Assembly (NCBI GenBank): GCA_965153455.1
Contig: OZ234494.1
Span: forward strand, 4,464,001 to 4,528,000
Origin: Sphagnum compactum
Lineage: Eukaryota; Bryophyta; Sphagnopsida; Sphagnales
Reading direction: 5' to 3'
Length of the DNA stretch: 64,000 bases
Of the stretch, positions 43,501 through 55,908 are shown one piece after another (position 1 is the stretch's first letter; every line of letters starts with the position of its first letter). The notes under the pieces were generated by a model. The model was not told where the DNA came from. It searched no databases and was given only the letters and a program-made list of their open reading frames with translations. Made by a program: the position numbers and the translations under genes.

Positions 43501-46500
43501 CTCAAATGCATTTCTACCTCCATTTGGTCAATTCTAACTCATTGGGCGTGCTCCAGGCATGTGCCAATCTCTCTGAAGAAATTTGCACAGAAATTCTGAG
43601 CAGCGGACAGCAGATGATATAGCTAGGCAGCTTCTTAAGAAATTTGTTCACAGTTTTGATATTGAGCAGTGAGCACATTCCACCAATTCTTTATTGTTGT
43701 GCTTCCTATTATGATGAAACCCTGCTGATCATAAATAAACCAAAGCACCCAAACAAGGGGGGAAACAAACAAGGAAAAAAATGAAAGAACCCCCATTGAT
43801 GAAGACAAAAGAACCACCCGAGAGGGCAAACCACAAGGGGAACGTCCTGAACCCCCTCTTGTCACGAGAAGCATATCAAATAAGGAAAGGGGAGGACCTC
43901 CTGAAAGGACGCCTTTAACTTAATAAAGTTTGTCAGGTTTACATCAATTGTTTGCAACTATTAGGTTCGCCCACAGTTTTACTGTCAATTTTCCAGAAGG
44001 AGTCATTTGATTGGCCCCATCACCAATATTTTTTGGAACATGGGGCACTCCCTCACATAGAAGCCTAAATATGCCTTCCCTTGGCCACTCCCTTACAAGT
44101 TATGTACATGGAAGTTGAACTATGGCCTAACAATATGGCATAAAAAATGATGTGCTATTGGGAACATCTTACAGAACACATTGCAAACAGAAAAAATAAA
44201 TCCCCCATGACCTAAAAGAAGAAAACTAAGGCCCCTTGGGCCTTCTCATTCATGAAATTTTTATTTCCAAAACGGTTTGTCACCATTTTCAATATCGACT
44301 AATATCCCCGGGAGGTACTTATTAGCAATCATCCCAAAAGGGATTTAGCATTAATTGACAACATGCTTGCAAAAAAAAGTGTCCAAGCTTTAGAAAATTG
44401 GTGAAATATTGCCCCAAAACTAAAACCTATGTCCAAATGTGAGGGAATTTCTTCAAAAATAAAATTTTGTCACGAGTTTCAGAAATCTTAGAAAATATGC
44501 AATTTGTGACAGAATATTCCTTTTTTGATTTTTTAGATTAAAATTTTGAGGAAATTAGCCTCAAAGATTGTGTAGGTTTCTCTCAGGAGCGTGGAAAAGC
44601 ACATAGCCATGTGGAGGGTACTGCAACAGAATCACTTCTGAATGTCACATGGGGAATAGGCTACTTTGGCCTATGTTGTTTGGATCATAGACGAAACCAG
44701 AATTCCCTCCCACCTATAACTTAACCAAAGTCCTTTTGAAGTTGGGAATACCCCAAGAAACAGTTTCTGGTGGTTAAAAAATACATATTTGTGATATCAG
44801 CCAGAATTTTTTTTTCAAATTCTTTTGCACTTGGTGACAAGAAAAATAATCCAGTGTGAGTCATGCAAAGGATATTTGTGAAAAAAAATGAGCCAAAGTT
44901 GCCAGACTTTGAGGATTTTAATATATTTTTGTTGAAATCATCATGTTTAGACAATATGTTCAATCAAGTCGCCAAAATATAGCTAAATTCTTTAAGATTT
45001 CCTACTTTTCTCTTGTGGATGATTGACAGTGTGATTACATGGAAAAATTGAAGGGAAAAGCCCTGATACCAGAATAACATATTTCCTCTGGGTGGTTTCC
45101 ATAAGTTCCTAATCCATATGAACAATGGTATGCCAATGCTTGTATTGGTCAAATTTGAACCTGGATCTTGGTATGAGTGTTGTGAATTTTGATTGTAGTT
45201 GTGTACGTTTCTTTCTTCAAATATAACAAAGTTATTAAGCAGAATTACAAGCAACAAACAATCATACACTCAACATCACAGACATGCATTAATTATCAAA
45301 TTTGAAGAAATACAAAAACCCATTCTACCATATATTATACCACCTATTAACACTTCACACCTCCAATCGATACATGGTTTGTTTATATTCCTTGAGGATG
45401 TTAGAGTTATAGGTAAAGTAACCGTGTCTTCACCTTGTCTTTGAGCCTCCTTTCACCCCCTATCCCTTCTTTCAGTGGTATCTCCAAAGTAAAGACATTT
45501 TATTAAATCTCAGTATGAAATGCTGAAACTCAGCATTTCATGCACGAGATTCGAGACTAATTATAATAATTGTACAGTTAAGAGCAGTGAAAATATATGT
45601 AGCAGGAGTGGAGGTGCGCAGGAAAAAGGAAGGACAGGATGAAACTCAGTTTACCACCAAAATTGATGGTTTTCGGAGTTTCATCCCCCATTGAATGCTA
45701 ATGTACTTTTTTGCAGGTTTTTAAAAAATCTCACCCTGTTTATGACCAAACTCAGGGTTTTGGTACTGTGTTTTTCTTACTTTACGGATAACTCCTGTTG
45801 TGTGCACTGGTCTAGAACTATCAAAGAGCTGTAAATACAGTCCCAACCTCTTTCAAATATACAAACGGGCTCTAAAACTCCAGTATGGTATGCTGAGTGT
45901 GTGAAGAAAATAAAAGCTTGTGTTTGAAACAATTGAACATTTGAATGTCTGTTTTGGTGTGTTCATTACAGACATTATTTTCATAATGTTTGGGTTGAGA
46001 AGATTAATGGTCATAACTTTCACATATGGAAGATCAAGATGGGGTTTGCCCTGTGTAGAAACCTTTTCATGAGAGTATTCCAACAAAGCTTATTGCAATT
46101 ATGGTGGAAGTTCAAAAAGGAAACACTTGTTCATAAAGGAGAAAAAATGTTTTGGCATGAAGCTTATACAAAAGACGGACAAATTGGTTTGTGGCACAAG
46201 CCAAGATTAGCAAGAATGTGTGCATTGGAACAATTTGGGTGCCAATTTGTGCGATGAAACAAGTAATAATTTTTTGCATTTGGTAGATGAGTTCTAGAAC
46301 GTTAACCTGACAAGAAAGGGGATTTGTTCAAATTCATGTTAATGGAGTTCATCAACTATCCAATATTGATCACCATCCATTCATGAATGTAAACCAAATA
46401 GCCAATAATATTGTGACATTTCAAAAGAGTGCATCTCTAGACATTAGGATATGATGAAAGGGCTTACACATCATGTTTGCACATGCATAAGATGATTAAT

Positions 46501-46900
46501 AACAAGGTATTATGTGTTAAAATAGAGTTCCATGGAATAATCACATTTTATACAAGGTTCCATGTTGCGCTCAAAGCTTTATTGTGAATTCTAGATTCAT
46601 GTTTCACACATCAACTTGTCTTGTAGGGTCCGAAAAAAAGAAGTATTAAATTATCTATCTTTCCATGTGTTGCTTTTGGATTTTCAAATTTCATGATGTT
46701 ATAGGTGACACACACATTATACACATACATTATACATGTATTTTCCTTGGTTTTAATTGAGATTATGTATTAATGACAATTTTATGAAGGACTACCACAA
46801 TGGAACCAATTGTATTTTCAACATAATGTTGTTAGGTGGTAGTTGGTTCAATTGTGAACATGTTAGAAAAAATGAAATGGACCACCATTGATTTGGTAAT
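43501..46900. other. Unassigned 3.4-kb region
   Basis: Less AT-rich than the flanks up to about 44.3 kb. Frames on the - strand (43635-43874; 44721-44963; 44964-45269) and + strand (46039-46257) are open but carry no motif I know. On the - strand near 44.6-44.7 kb, VGGNSGFVYDPNNIGQSS and QYPPHGYVLFHAPERN read smoothly with one stop between, hinting at another decayed gene. An 11-bp hairpin lies at 45516-45540. I make no functional call. Confidence 0.4.
45516..45540. repeat. Perfect 11-bp inverted repeat, 3-base loop
   Basis: TGAAATGCTGA (45516-45526), AAC, TCAGCATTTCA (45530-45540). Perfectly paired arms but short; it is not followed by a T tract of note on either strand. Confidence 0.8.
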
Positions 46901-46904
46901 TACC

Positions 46905-47155
46905 TCACCTCGATACAATGATTCAAATTTCAAATTCATGCCTTCAAACACGAAACACATTTACACTTGCATATGGATTAAACGAATATGATTCCTTCAT
47001 ATCCTCACTTAAACATAATGAATCAAATTTTTGTATTCAAACGCAAATTGCATTTTACTCATGCATATGGATGGAAGGAATCAATTGGACCATATCCTCA
47101 CATAAATACAATAGTTCAAATTCATGCATTCAAACCTAAAGCACATTTTACACTT
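46905..47155 (+). repeat. ~95-bp minisatellite, block 1
   Basis: Anchor TGATTCAAATT-like at 46919, 47019 and 47112. The unit also has CATGCATTCAAAC, CACATTTTACACTTGCATATG, GGATGGAAGGAATCAATT and CCATATCCTCAC. The block ends abruptly at the CACTA terminus at 47156. Confidence 0.8.
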
Positions 47156-48469
47156 CACTAGAATAAATCTTGTCCATAGTAGCATGATGTTTGTGATTAG
47201 TGTGCAACTAGACTTGTCTAAATCAACTCATTTTGCAATTACGTCTATAACAATCCTACGTAGTTGCAATAGTTACAATTATTTGTAGTCACATCTATGA
47301 TTACATTATGATGCATTTAAATCTGAGTTGTACATGCAACTACAATTTGTGACTATCATAGATTTAGATGTAAAGATTGACTAAAAGTACGCATATGTCA
47401 TCCATTATAGTGGCATTCATTGATGGTTAACAACTAAGTTGCAAAAGCAATTGTAGTTGTAACCATACATAAAGGATTAAATGACACATGATATCTTATT
47501 TCAATTCAAAATGTACAAAGTTCATTTATTATTTAATAGGTAGACTAGAAAAGGTTATTATTACCATGTGGGTGAAAGAATGGTTGAAGGAGGCAAAGTA
47601 TTCTCCCAAATGGTTTTTTTCATTTGTCCTTAACAAAGTACTCAACACTAAGATGATGTAAGAACCAATGGAATTTGAATGATGGAATCACAATATACAT
47701 GAAACCAATGACCAAATTCTAAAAGGGTTTTAAAATTCAATATGACCACATTGTACTTTGGTTGTAGTAATGAATGTCCTAATCAAGAACTTAACACAAC
47801 ACATGATTTTAACTAATACTATCAAACTTTGGTGTTTTCAAGAAATGAAAAATTGCCACCATCTAAGACAATCATCTATATTCGAGCATTTTAAAATTAT
47901 GTTCACACAATTTCATAATCAGTTGGGATAATGCATTGAAAATCAAGTTGTTAAAAAATTGGCCATTGAAAGGAGTATATAAAAAATTTATGGTTTCAAT
48001 GAAATATTTGGTGCTAAATTGTTCTTACAACTATCCTTGAAAAGATCATGTTGTTGGATTTTTTAAAACTTCAAATGGCCTAATATCTTCAAAAAAATTG
48101 TGTCTTGACACTCACACCAAAGTAGCCCAATTTTTTGCATGCATTAAATCATGATCTTAAAAATTCATGTATAGAATTTTATTCTAAATTTATTCAAAAA
48201 ATAGGCATAAGTGTTATGGACAATTTAACAACTTGAAAAACTTCAAAATGAAATTAGGTGAAAGTTTGAAATTGAATGCACTTCTAAATAAATCAATGCA
48301 CATTTCATTGTAATTCCACATCAATATGGTCATAATAACCTTAAATGATACCACATACTTTTAACATCCTACCGTTTAATTTGAAAACAAAGTCACATTT
48401 GTATTGGGCCTTTATTAGTATTGCAAATACATCCAAAATTGTAACACCCAACCATGTTTTCAACCTAGT

Positions 48470-48945
48470 AGGTTGGTTAGGCTAGGTTAACCTAAGGTAA
48501 ACACATGTTACCAACCTATTTTTTTCCTAATTAGATGCATAAGTAGGCCATCCACTCACCTATTTACATATTACCTACCTTCTTAATTACCTACATAATT
48601 AGTGTATGTATTAAAATGTGAAATAAATAAACTTTGACAAAATTTATCACCTTATAAAATTGTGATGCAATGCTTAAAGGCTTGGTTTATACTTGTGCAT
48701 GTGAAGGGTTCAAGTCTTCATACTTGCACCTTAAGTGCTAGCGTAAAATAGGCTAGGCTAATCTAGGTAGGCCTAACTTAGGTTAGGTAAGTACCCATTA
48801 TTATACTTAAGTAGCTAGGTAAATAGGTACCTAGTTTAGTATGTTAGGGTAAACACTTATTACCTACCTACCTACATTATTATCTTATTTAGGTAGGTAG
48901 GTAGGTAGGTTACTAGGTTATTAGGTTAGGTTATGCTACATTCCA
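48470..48945. repeat. TAGG/CCTA island 2
   Basis: Two stretches, 48470-48600 and 48755-48945, of TAGGTAGG and CCTACCTA words, flanking the tRNA-like unit at 48600-48745. The right stretch has four TAGG in a row around 48892-48910. Confidence 0.8.
48600..48745 (+). mobile_element. tRNA-like (SINE-type) repeat, copy A
   Basis: An internal pol III promoter-like pair: A-box-like TGCTTAAAGGC (48671-48681) and B box GGTTCAAGTCT (48707-48717), matching the GGTTCRANNC consensus. Homology with copy B (57.99-58.10 kb, - strand) extends upstream (TTTGACAAAATTTATCACC) and downstream (CTTCATACTTGCA). It is followed by TAGG-type sequence that could be its tail. The A-to-B spacing of 25 bases is shorter than in a normal tRNA. 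Confidence 0.5.
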
Positions 48946-48952
48946 TTAAGTA

Positions 48953-49824
48953 TGACGCGCTCCCAAGCTCCCTGATAGACTCAGGATGAGTCTAAAGTAA
49001 GAAAACAACGAAAAGGTTAGGAGCTCAGGGCACGTTCCCTAGCTCTTAGCACTTTAAAGAGGTAGAGGGGCGTGCTAGAGCTACGGGATGGGACTACGGA
49101 GAGTGACAAACAATCTATTTACTCACTCGAATCTACATCAAACCAACCAACACGCTGGTTAGTACAATGTTCGGGCACCTTTGGTGCTAGGACGAGTCAT
49201 GGGCGACCTCGGATTCACAAGACTCACCACGGCCCGGACTCGGAGGAAGCCACCACCTTCCCCCATATAGTATACTATGCACCTCTCCATGAGGCCTACA
49301 TCCAAATGACTTTTTGTCCCGAGACTCCCAAAATTGGCAAGGTTGGAATTCTTGCAACTTTGTGAGGCTATAACTTCGTGCTCAGACTTCAGATTGGGAC
49401 GAGGTCTGAAGCAAAGTTGTAGCTCTCATCGAAAGCTTTCCAATGGTGTGTCGCACGTCACCTGCACGCACAAAAATCGGGTCGATTCTTGACTTTTCGT
49501 GGTCGGGAGTGAAATTGCCAGTTTGACTTTTGGCCTTTCTTTTCGCCATAACTTGTGTTGCAAATGTCCAAATGGGTCATGCGAGCCCATTTTAGACATT
49601 TACACTTGAATATCTTTCCAATGATATAAAGAACTTCCCAATGCGAAATGTTTTGACCTTTGCAATTGCTCTATGAAGGTTCAGGAGTCCACCGGGACTC
49701 CAACTCCCAAAATGGGAGCTCATTTGGGAGTGTGAGTCTTCATTCTCACACATTCTCACTCCTCTGGCCCACGCCCTTGTAACACTTTTTGCCTTGGTCG
49801 CGGCCCAAGGCTAGGGTTACGACA
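48953..49824 (-). mobile_element. Solo LTR, family copy 2 (TSD AAGTA)
   Basis: On the - strand it begins TGTCGTAACCCTAGCC and ends GCGCGTCA, as copy 1 does. AAGTA flanks both sides (48948-48952 and 49825-49829), a perfect 5-bp duplication. It is 872 bp long against 733 bp for copy 1; the difference lies mainly in one block at about 49.17-49.37 kb. Shared text includes AAATGGGTCATGCGAGCCCA and GAGTCCACCGGGACTCCAAC. It sits in CACTA-like copy 2, so it is younger than that element. Confidence 0.9.
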
Positions 49825-50339
49825 AAGTAATGAGGACACTTGGCATTATACAAATACACATGTTGACCTAGTTGCAAATGTAGTCACAAAGTCAAATTCC
49901 ATATAAGCTAAACAAGGTCCATGTCATATTCATGTTCCTTCATGGTAATGGATTAAAAATTGGATTCAATTTGCAAGGTTTTGTAACAATTATGTAACTT
50001 TAATGCCATGTGGTGTTTTCTGTGACTAGTTGTTTGATGGCACTTGTTTTTTTATGATTAGATCATTTGCAATCACAAATGTCTATTATAACTAAAATCT
50101 AGTCCCTAGGGAGATTATTTCCATTTATTCCGAACAACATGCAAAAATATATAAGGTGCAGCTTATAAAAAAAATATGTAATTTTTTTTAATTTGTAAAT
50201 TAGGTGCCTATAATTCATTATCATAATATAATTTAAATATATCCAAAACCTTTTTATCTCTAACAGTTCTTAAAACATACAAATAATGATTTACTTGGGA
50301 TCTAATCATAAATCGAATCATTATTTCTTAAAAAAGAAA

Positions 50340-50565
50340 TTTGTGCTTGCACATTGATAGGAGTTATGAATTCCATTGGATTGTTTCATTTAAACACAAT
50401 GATTCAAATTCTTGCATTCGAATAGAAAATAGAGTTTACATTTGCATACAAATGGAAGAAATTGATGACACCATTAATTCACCTAAATGTAATGATTCAA
50501 ATTTTTATTTTAAAGTTTTGCATATGTATGGTTTAAGGAATCAATTACACCATAGCCCATTAAAA
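50340..50565 (+). repeat. ~95-bp minisatellite, block 2
   Basis: TGATTCAAATT at 50400 and 50493 (93 bp apart), with GCATACAAATGGAAGAAATTGA and a GGAATCAATTACACCATAGCCC ending close to the CACTA-like terminus at 50571. Same unit as block 1. Confidence 0.75.
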
Positions 50566-50570
50566 ACCTT

Positions 50571-53140
50571 CACAAGAAGAAATCTTGTCCTTTTCCACCC
50601 CACACATTGCGACTACTGTTTGATTTGATTACCTTTCAACTACATTTGTCCATTTTAAGTTTATAAATGGCTTGTTGCACTAATTAATGGTCAATATTAT
50701 TCATAGTTGCTACATTCACTATGTTGTCACTTATGAGTATAATTTGGACACTTTCTTATACTTTAATAATTTTAAATTGTTGATGTGAAAATTAAGGTAA
50801 CTTTAATTTTATTTATAAAATGCATTATAATGGTTTAGTGAATGTTTTGACAATCTCTTCAACAATCAACATGGTACATGAATTGAACCATCAACTTTTA
50901 ACATGTTGAAACCATAACTCATGAATTGCATCTTACACTTATCATAATTTATTAAACTACGCATATAATAATTAAAACTCCACATGTGTATTGGAACAAA
51001 TTAGTGATTTTTTTCACATATCTTCAATTATCAACATGTGTACATGAGTTAAACCATTCAATTTTAAAATTTAAAGCCATTATTCACAAGTTGCATTTAT
51101 ATTTGAATGGGTTCGTGATTAAGTCAAATGTTCATGCATGCCAAGTCTAACATGCATCTAAACCTCTAAATTATAAATTTTTCATATATTAAATTCTTGT
51201 AAATTATAACGTATTATTTTTAGGCATCATGGACAAGTTTTTCATTACGAATTTTCATGATGCCACATAAAAAACCCCTAGAAATAATCCTTAAATTTTC
51301 CCATTTTTTCTCTTAGTGTATGAAAAAAAATCCATGTTTTAAAAACAAATTAAAGTATTTAAATTTTTAATTTCTTAAAATATATTATTTTTTATTAGGA
51401 TATAAAATAATAATAATAATAATAATAATAATTTGATAAAATAATAGTAATAATAATAATTTTTTGATTTTTAACTAAAAAATCATTTGTTGATGTTGAT
51501 GGCCCTTTTTTATCTTTGCAAAATGGTGAAAATTGACCCCCTTAAAAAAAAATTAGATACATCATTAATATTTATTTTAATGTTTTCAAAAAAAATTGAT
51601 AAGGTTTATAGTGATTTCAAAGATTGAGCTTAAAAAGTTTCACATACATTTGATGTTGGAATTGTTTATGTGTTAAAGGTTGAAATTATAAGAATTAACT
51701 TTAAATTTTTATTCATTAGGCTTAACCTTTTTTCTTTCAAATTTGTGACTTCAATGTTTTGGCAATTTGTTTGTTGTTTACATTTTTCCTTGAATTTACA
51801 CAATTTTAACCATTTTTTCCCCAAGAACAACTGCCAACTTAGGAAATTTTGAAATTAAAAAACATGTTGGTTAGGGAGGGGGTATTTAATCCAAGTTTTT
51901 AATGCCATTTGAACAAATTATGTTTCTTTTATTTTTACAAAACAAAGGTAAAATATATTTTTACATCATTATATATATGGATTTTTTTCAAGTCATGTAG
52001 TTAATTAATGTGTATGATTCATGATGCCAAACAAATATGGTTTTGATAATTAAATGGCTATATTGATTACTTAATTTATTTTTCTTTTTGTGGCCATTTT
52101 TGCCAACTTAAAGGGGGAACAACATCAACAGAAAAAGAAAATTTAAAGAGAAAATAACAAGTTTTAAAATTTAAAATATATATTGTCACGTTTTTACAAT
52201 AAATTATAGTAGGTAGCCATAATATTGAAGGACTTAAACAAGTTTTCAATTGCATAACTTGTCTATAACCAAATGTGGTTAAATTTTCTTATGGATGATT
52301 CTCATTTTAGCAACATCGCAAAAATAAATAAATTTTTTTTTACCCAACCATAATGAGGAAAATAAAAACTTATAATTTTTCAAAAAAATGGACATATTTT
52401 GCATAATGAAAATGACATTGTTAAAGAATTAATGAATGCATTTTTGAATTCACATTGAATTCAAAAAGATTATAGGTCAATTTAAACAAAATGATATTTG
52501 TAAATTTATTCATGACATGTTATTTTAAGTTTTTAAACCTTTAACATTTAATATTTTAAAATTATATATATATATATATATATGAATGCATTATTGAATA
52601 TGCTTCAAGATGATGTTTTCATTTGTAGCCTTTGTATCAATTTTGAAAAAAAAAGTATATTAAAGTTTGAATTTCCTAAACAATTCCATGGCAAATGTAA
52701 TAAATTTAAACTTTTTTGTGTTAATAAAGTTTTGAAATGGGTTGATTGTTAAGACCTTGATATGCCTCCATGAGTCTTGGGTTCAAACTTTGATAAATGC
52801 ATGCATCAATGTATTTTGTATAAATGTAATGTATGGATATGTACATCATGGTTAATGATGTCGAAATGTTTATTTGACAAAATAAAAAAATAAAAAAATT
52901 CGTAGCATGTAATTTTGTCACATTGTGTTGTGAAAAAAATACACTCTATGACTCCATGATCCATAAAAAAAACTGAAATTTTTGAAAAAATGTCGTATGA
53001 CGACGTGGCATTTTATTCCATGTCATAATAATTTGGGACTTTAGATATCCATGTCATAATTTTAATTATGTAATGCAACATGTGACTATCTAAAATAATT
53101 AAAACACATTTCACTAAAAATGTTTTAATCAACTAGTCTT
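50571..53140. mobile_element. CACTA-like element, copy 3 (weaker)
   Basis: The left end CACAAGAAGAAATCTTGTCC matches the start of copy 2 (CACTAGAATAAATCTTGTCC) in 16 of 20 bases. The right part carries ACGTGGCATTTTATTCCATG, like the CACGTGGCA words of copy 1, and ends in AACTAGTC near 53137. The interior is very AT-rich, with an ATA microsatellite (51408-51432), a TA run (52563-52583), a tRNA-like unit at 52.7 kb and no gene. The short frame at 51670-51852 has no recognised product. Confidence 0.4.
52700..52800 (+). mobile_element. tRNA-like repeat, copy C
   Basis: TTGTTAAGACC (52746-52756, A-box-like) and GGTTCAAACTT (52780-52790, B-box-like), with upstream text similar to copies A and B. 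More diverged than the other two. Confidence 0.4.
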
Positions 53141-53254
53141 TTTTTACCAAAACCATACAAGGTGCATACTAGTCAATTTTGTCCCATTTCACTAAAAATC
53201 TAATGAATTTGAAATGTGCAAAGGGACAAGATTTTTTGTTGTGTTTGGATGTAA

Positions 53255-53430
53255 TCGATCTTCAAATTATGACTTTTAAACACAAAACACATTTTACACT
53301 TGTATATGGATGGAAAAAATCAATTATAACATTGCCTCACTCATAGACAATGATTCAAATTCATGCATTCAAATAGAAAACACGTTTTAGCTTGCATATG
53401 GATGGAAAAAATCAATTGTAACAATTTTCT
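53255..53430 (+). repeat. ~95-bp minisatellite, block 3
   Basis: About 1.8 units: TTCAAATTATGA (about 53263) and TGATTCAAATTCATGCATTC (53351), with two copies of CATATGGATGGAAAAAATCA at about 53303 and 53394. It follows the right end of CACTA-like copy 3. Confidence 0.75.
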
Positions 53431-54388
53431 ACATCATCAAATTCTACTACCTACCACCATATGTTTGCAAACATAAATTACAAACATACAAAAAAAACAT
53501 AGATATTAGCACACCTCTAGGTTTTGAAAACAAATACACACAAAAAAGCTTGAAGGTAAAACATGAACCTTTATCTTTTTATTTTTTTAAAACTTTCTTG
53601 TCTTCAATACATGTTAATAATGTTGCAGGCATATTCTTTGCATTTTGATAAGTGACAAAAATTGAGGGACTAGGGGTATGTAGTTTTTGCTCTTCACTTC
53701 TCAACACAAATGCATAGTAAATTCACACCATAAGGTTGATGAACATCACATGTAAACTATAAACAACATTACCTTAGATCTTACTATAGTTACATGCCGC
53801 TAAAAAATAAATTGTGATCCATTACAACTAAATATTTTTTTAATTGTACATAATTCCTAAAATATGTAACAAAACCATGGATAAGATCTCTCAATGTTCC
53901 CTTGTGGGTTCATCTTTCCTCTCCATTCAATCCCAACTTCCAACCTCACTTTCAAATAGAACACACAAATCCTTGCAGTAATATCCCTAGTTATATAGTC
54001 TCATTTTGATCATAAATCTTTCAACTCTACGACACCAACTAGTGCACCATGGTTTTGAAACCATTGGCAAATCTTTATTCCTAAATCCCCACAACAATGC
54101 CAAATACAATTGTTCAATCAAAGTCCTAGGAATTTCTTTTATTTTTTCCAACATACACCACACTTAACCAAATTTAAACTCACATTCCCCAAGTCCCTCC
54201 CTACCCTTCCCCAAAAACATTATCCTATTTAAATCTACTTAGTAACAACCCACATTCTTTCAATAGATTTGGTTTTGTAGACCTAAGACTTTGGACATTG
54301 TTACATTCACAAATCCATTAGACACAATGAACTTTCAATTACCTCCAAATTTCTCTTTGATCATCTTACTAAGCCCTAACCACTGCAA
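53431..54388. other. No recognised gene
   Basis: AT-rich, moderately pyrimidine-rich toward 54.2 kb. No frame over 60 residues, RNA gene or clear repeat. Confidence 0.6.
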
Positions 54389-54696
54389 ATTACAAATTTA
54401 GCATGCGACAAATTAATAATGAAAATCATGTGAAGTTCATTCATTCATAGGTTCATACATTTTACACAAATTTTATACACTGAAAACACATTTGACACAC
54501 GAATAAATGTGTTAATGGATGAACTACAAACCAATGAATGAATGAACAAATGTCACTCAAATTTCGCATCTTTCTATAAATTTGTGTGTCAAATGTGTTT
54601 TCAATGCATTATATCAGTGCGTGAAACGTACAAATTGTGAATGAACAAATTTTGCAAGATTTCCATTACGAAATCATAAAATCCTAAGTTTGTGAT
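54389..54696. mobile_element. Fold-back MITE, copy 2
   Basis: A 308-bp near-palindrome. GAAAACACATTTGACACACG at about 54483 is matched by TGTGTGTCAAATGTGTTTTC at about 54584; outward, ATTACAAATTTAG pairs with CTAAGTTTGTGAT. Its outer right arm (ATTTCCATTACGAAATCATA) is close to that of the MITE at 15889-16173 (ATTTCCATTATCAAATCATG), so the two belong to one family. Confidence 0.75.
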
Positions 54697-55149
54697 AAGT
54701 TGAGTTCATCATTTCCATGTTATTTTCTATTGCTTTATTAACTTATTAGTTGTACATACATGTGCCATTGTAGCTCACAAAAGGCTTATACAATCAAATA
54801 ACAAGAGTTTTTTTTTCATAACTACAATCTATAATACATGTTTAAAAAACACCAAAAACATGAAAATAAAGGAAATTCTCCCTAGAGGTCCCACTATCCT
54901 TGAAAGCTTTATAGTTAACCTTTTATTTGAAAAACTTATCATTACGTAATCCATAACCACACACATGCAAATTGGATGTAGAAGAACCTCCTTAATTTTA
55001 TAGCTACTTTATGTGCATTACACTTCCTTTGTACTAAAATTCCATAAGCAAAAGCATGCACATTACAAAACCTCACATGTTTTTTACAAAAAAAAAAAAC
55101 CAAGACCATAAAAAAATAAAGGTAAAAAATATTCACCTCCTTGGGCATT
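54697..55149. other. No recognised gene
   Basis: AT-rich with A and T runs (A12 near 55089). The short - strand frame at 54942-55148 is not recognised. Confidence 0.5.
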
Positions 55150-55310
55150 TTTCCATGTTTGGTTTAACGTGTGGAATCTTATGCCTCATCACACATGGCC
55201 TTTCCTCTATTTGAAAAATTGATAACTTGCAAGCATAAACAATGGATGCCACAAGCAATATTACATACAAACTCCATAGCTTCACAATCTTGCAAAATAA
55301 ACAAAAGCAA
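55150..55310 (+). repeat. Dispersed repeat, copy 1 (partner at 60265)
   Basis: Shares with 60265-60415 the ordered words GTGTGGAATC, CATCACACATG, CTTGCAA, GCATAAACAATGGATGCCAC / ACATAAAGAACACATGCCAC, AAGCAATA, ACATAC and TTGCAAAA. Same orientation, diverged. No gene. Confidence 0.7.
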
Positions 55311-55908
55311 AGAAGAGTTGTTTTGGGCAATTTTTCCTTCTTTGTTTTTTCTTTTAGCAAGATAATGCTTTTGAAAATTAAAAATTTTGAATGTCTTAAA
55401 CTTCATTTCCAAAAACCCCATATAACATTTTCTAAATTACATGTTTTCACAAAACCTATGGTATACTTTAAGGCTCCCATTTTATTTTATTTTGATTTGG
55501 ACATTGTTTTAATTTACTTGCACCTACTTTCATTCACAATAATCTTACTTAACTCTTGATTAAATATATTTTATCATACATAAAATCAAAAACCATATTA
55601 ACTTCAATTTTTCTACCCAACCAAATTACATGTTTGATAATTTCATGATATGTTTTAAGGTACTTATAATTCAACTTAGAAAAGTACACGAACTAGTTTA
55701 CTTGATTGTGCTTTCACCCCATTATAAAAAATATTAGTTTTTTTTTAAACTAGAAAAATCAATCAAAATGACCCCTCCCCCCCCCTCCTCGTAGTGTTTT
55801 GGTTCATTTATCCAATTTAACCAAAATGCCAATTTAGATAAGTTGATTTTGACATGTTGTAAATAGACCTTTTTTCAGGCCTTGGTAATTATATCCAAAA
55901 TGACATAG

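Larger units (their letters stand above)
47156..50113. mobile_element. CACTA-like element, copy 2
   Basis: The left end CACTAGAATAAATC resembles CACTAGTAGAAATC of copy 1. Subterminal words GTAGTTGCAA, GTAGTCACA and TTGTGACTA follow at 47.2-47.5 kb. The right end reads AAATGTCTATTATAACTAAAATCTAGTC, alignable to AAATGTCTCTTGCGACTAAAATTTAGTC in copy 1, which fixes the family. As in copy 1, a TAGG/CCTA island lies in the right half. A solo LTR (48953-49824) and a tRNA-like repeat lie inside. No transposase is seen. The exact right terminus is unclear. Confidence 0.6.

Noticed and set aside
43346-43622. Polyproline ORFs in several frames
   Set aside because: By-product of the pyrimidine tract with its C19 run.
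49072-49365. A 97-residue protein gene
   Set aside because: It lies inside a solo LTR with clear ends and target duplication; the frame is not shared with the other LTR copy.
52563-52583. Regulatory hairpin from the TA run
   Set aside because: An ordinary TA microsatellite in AT-rich transposon interior.
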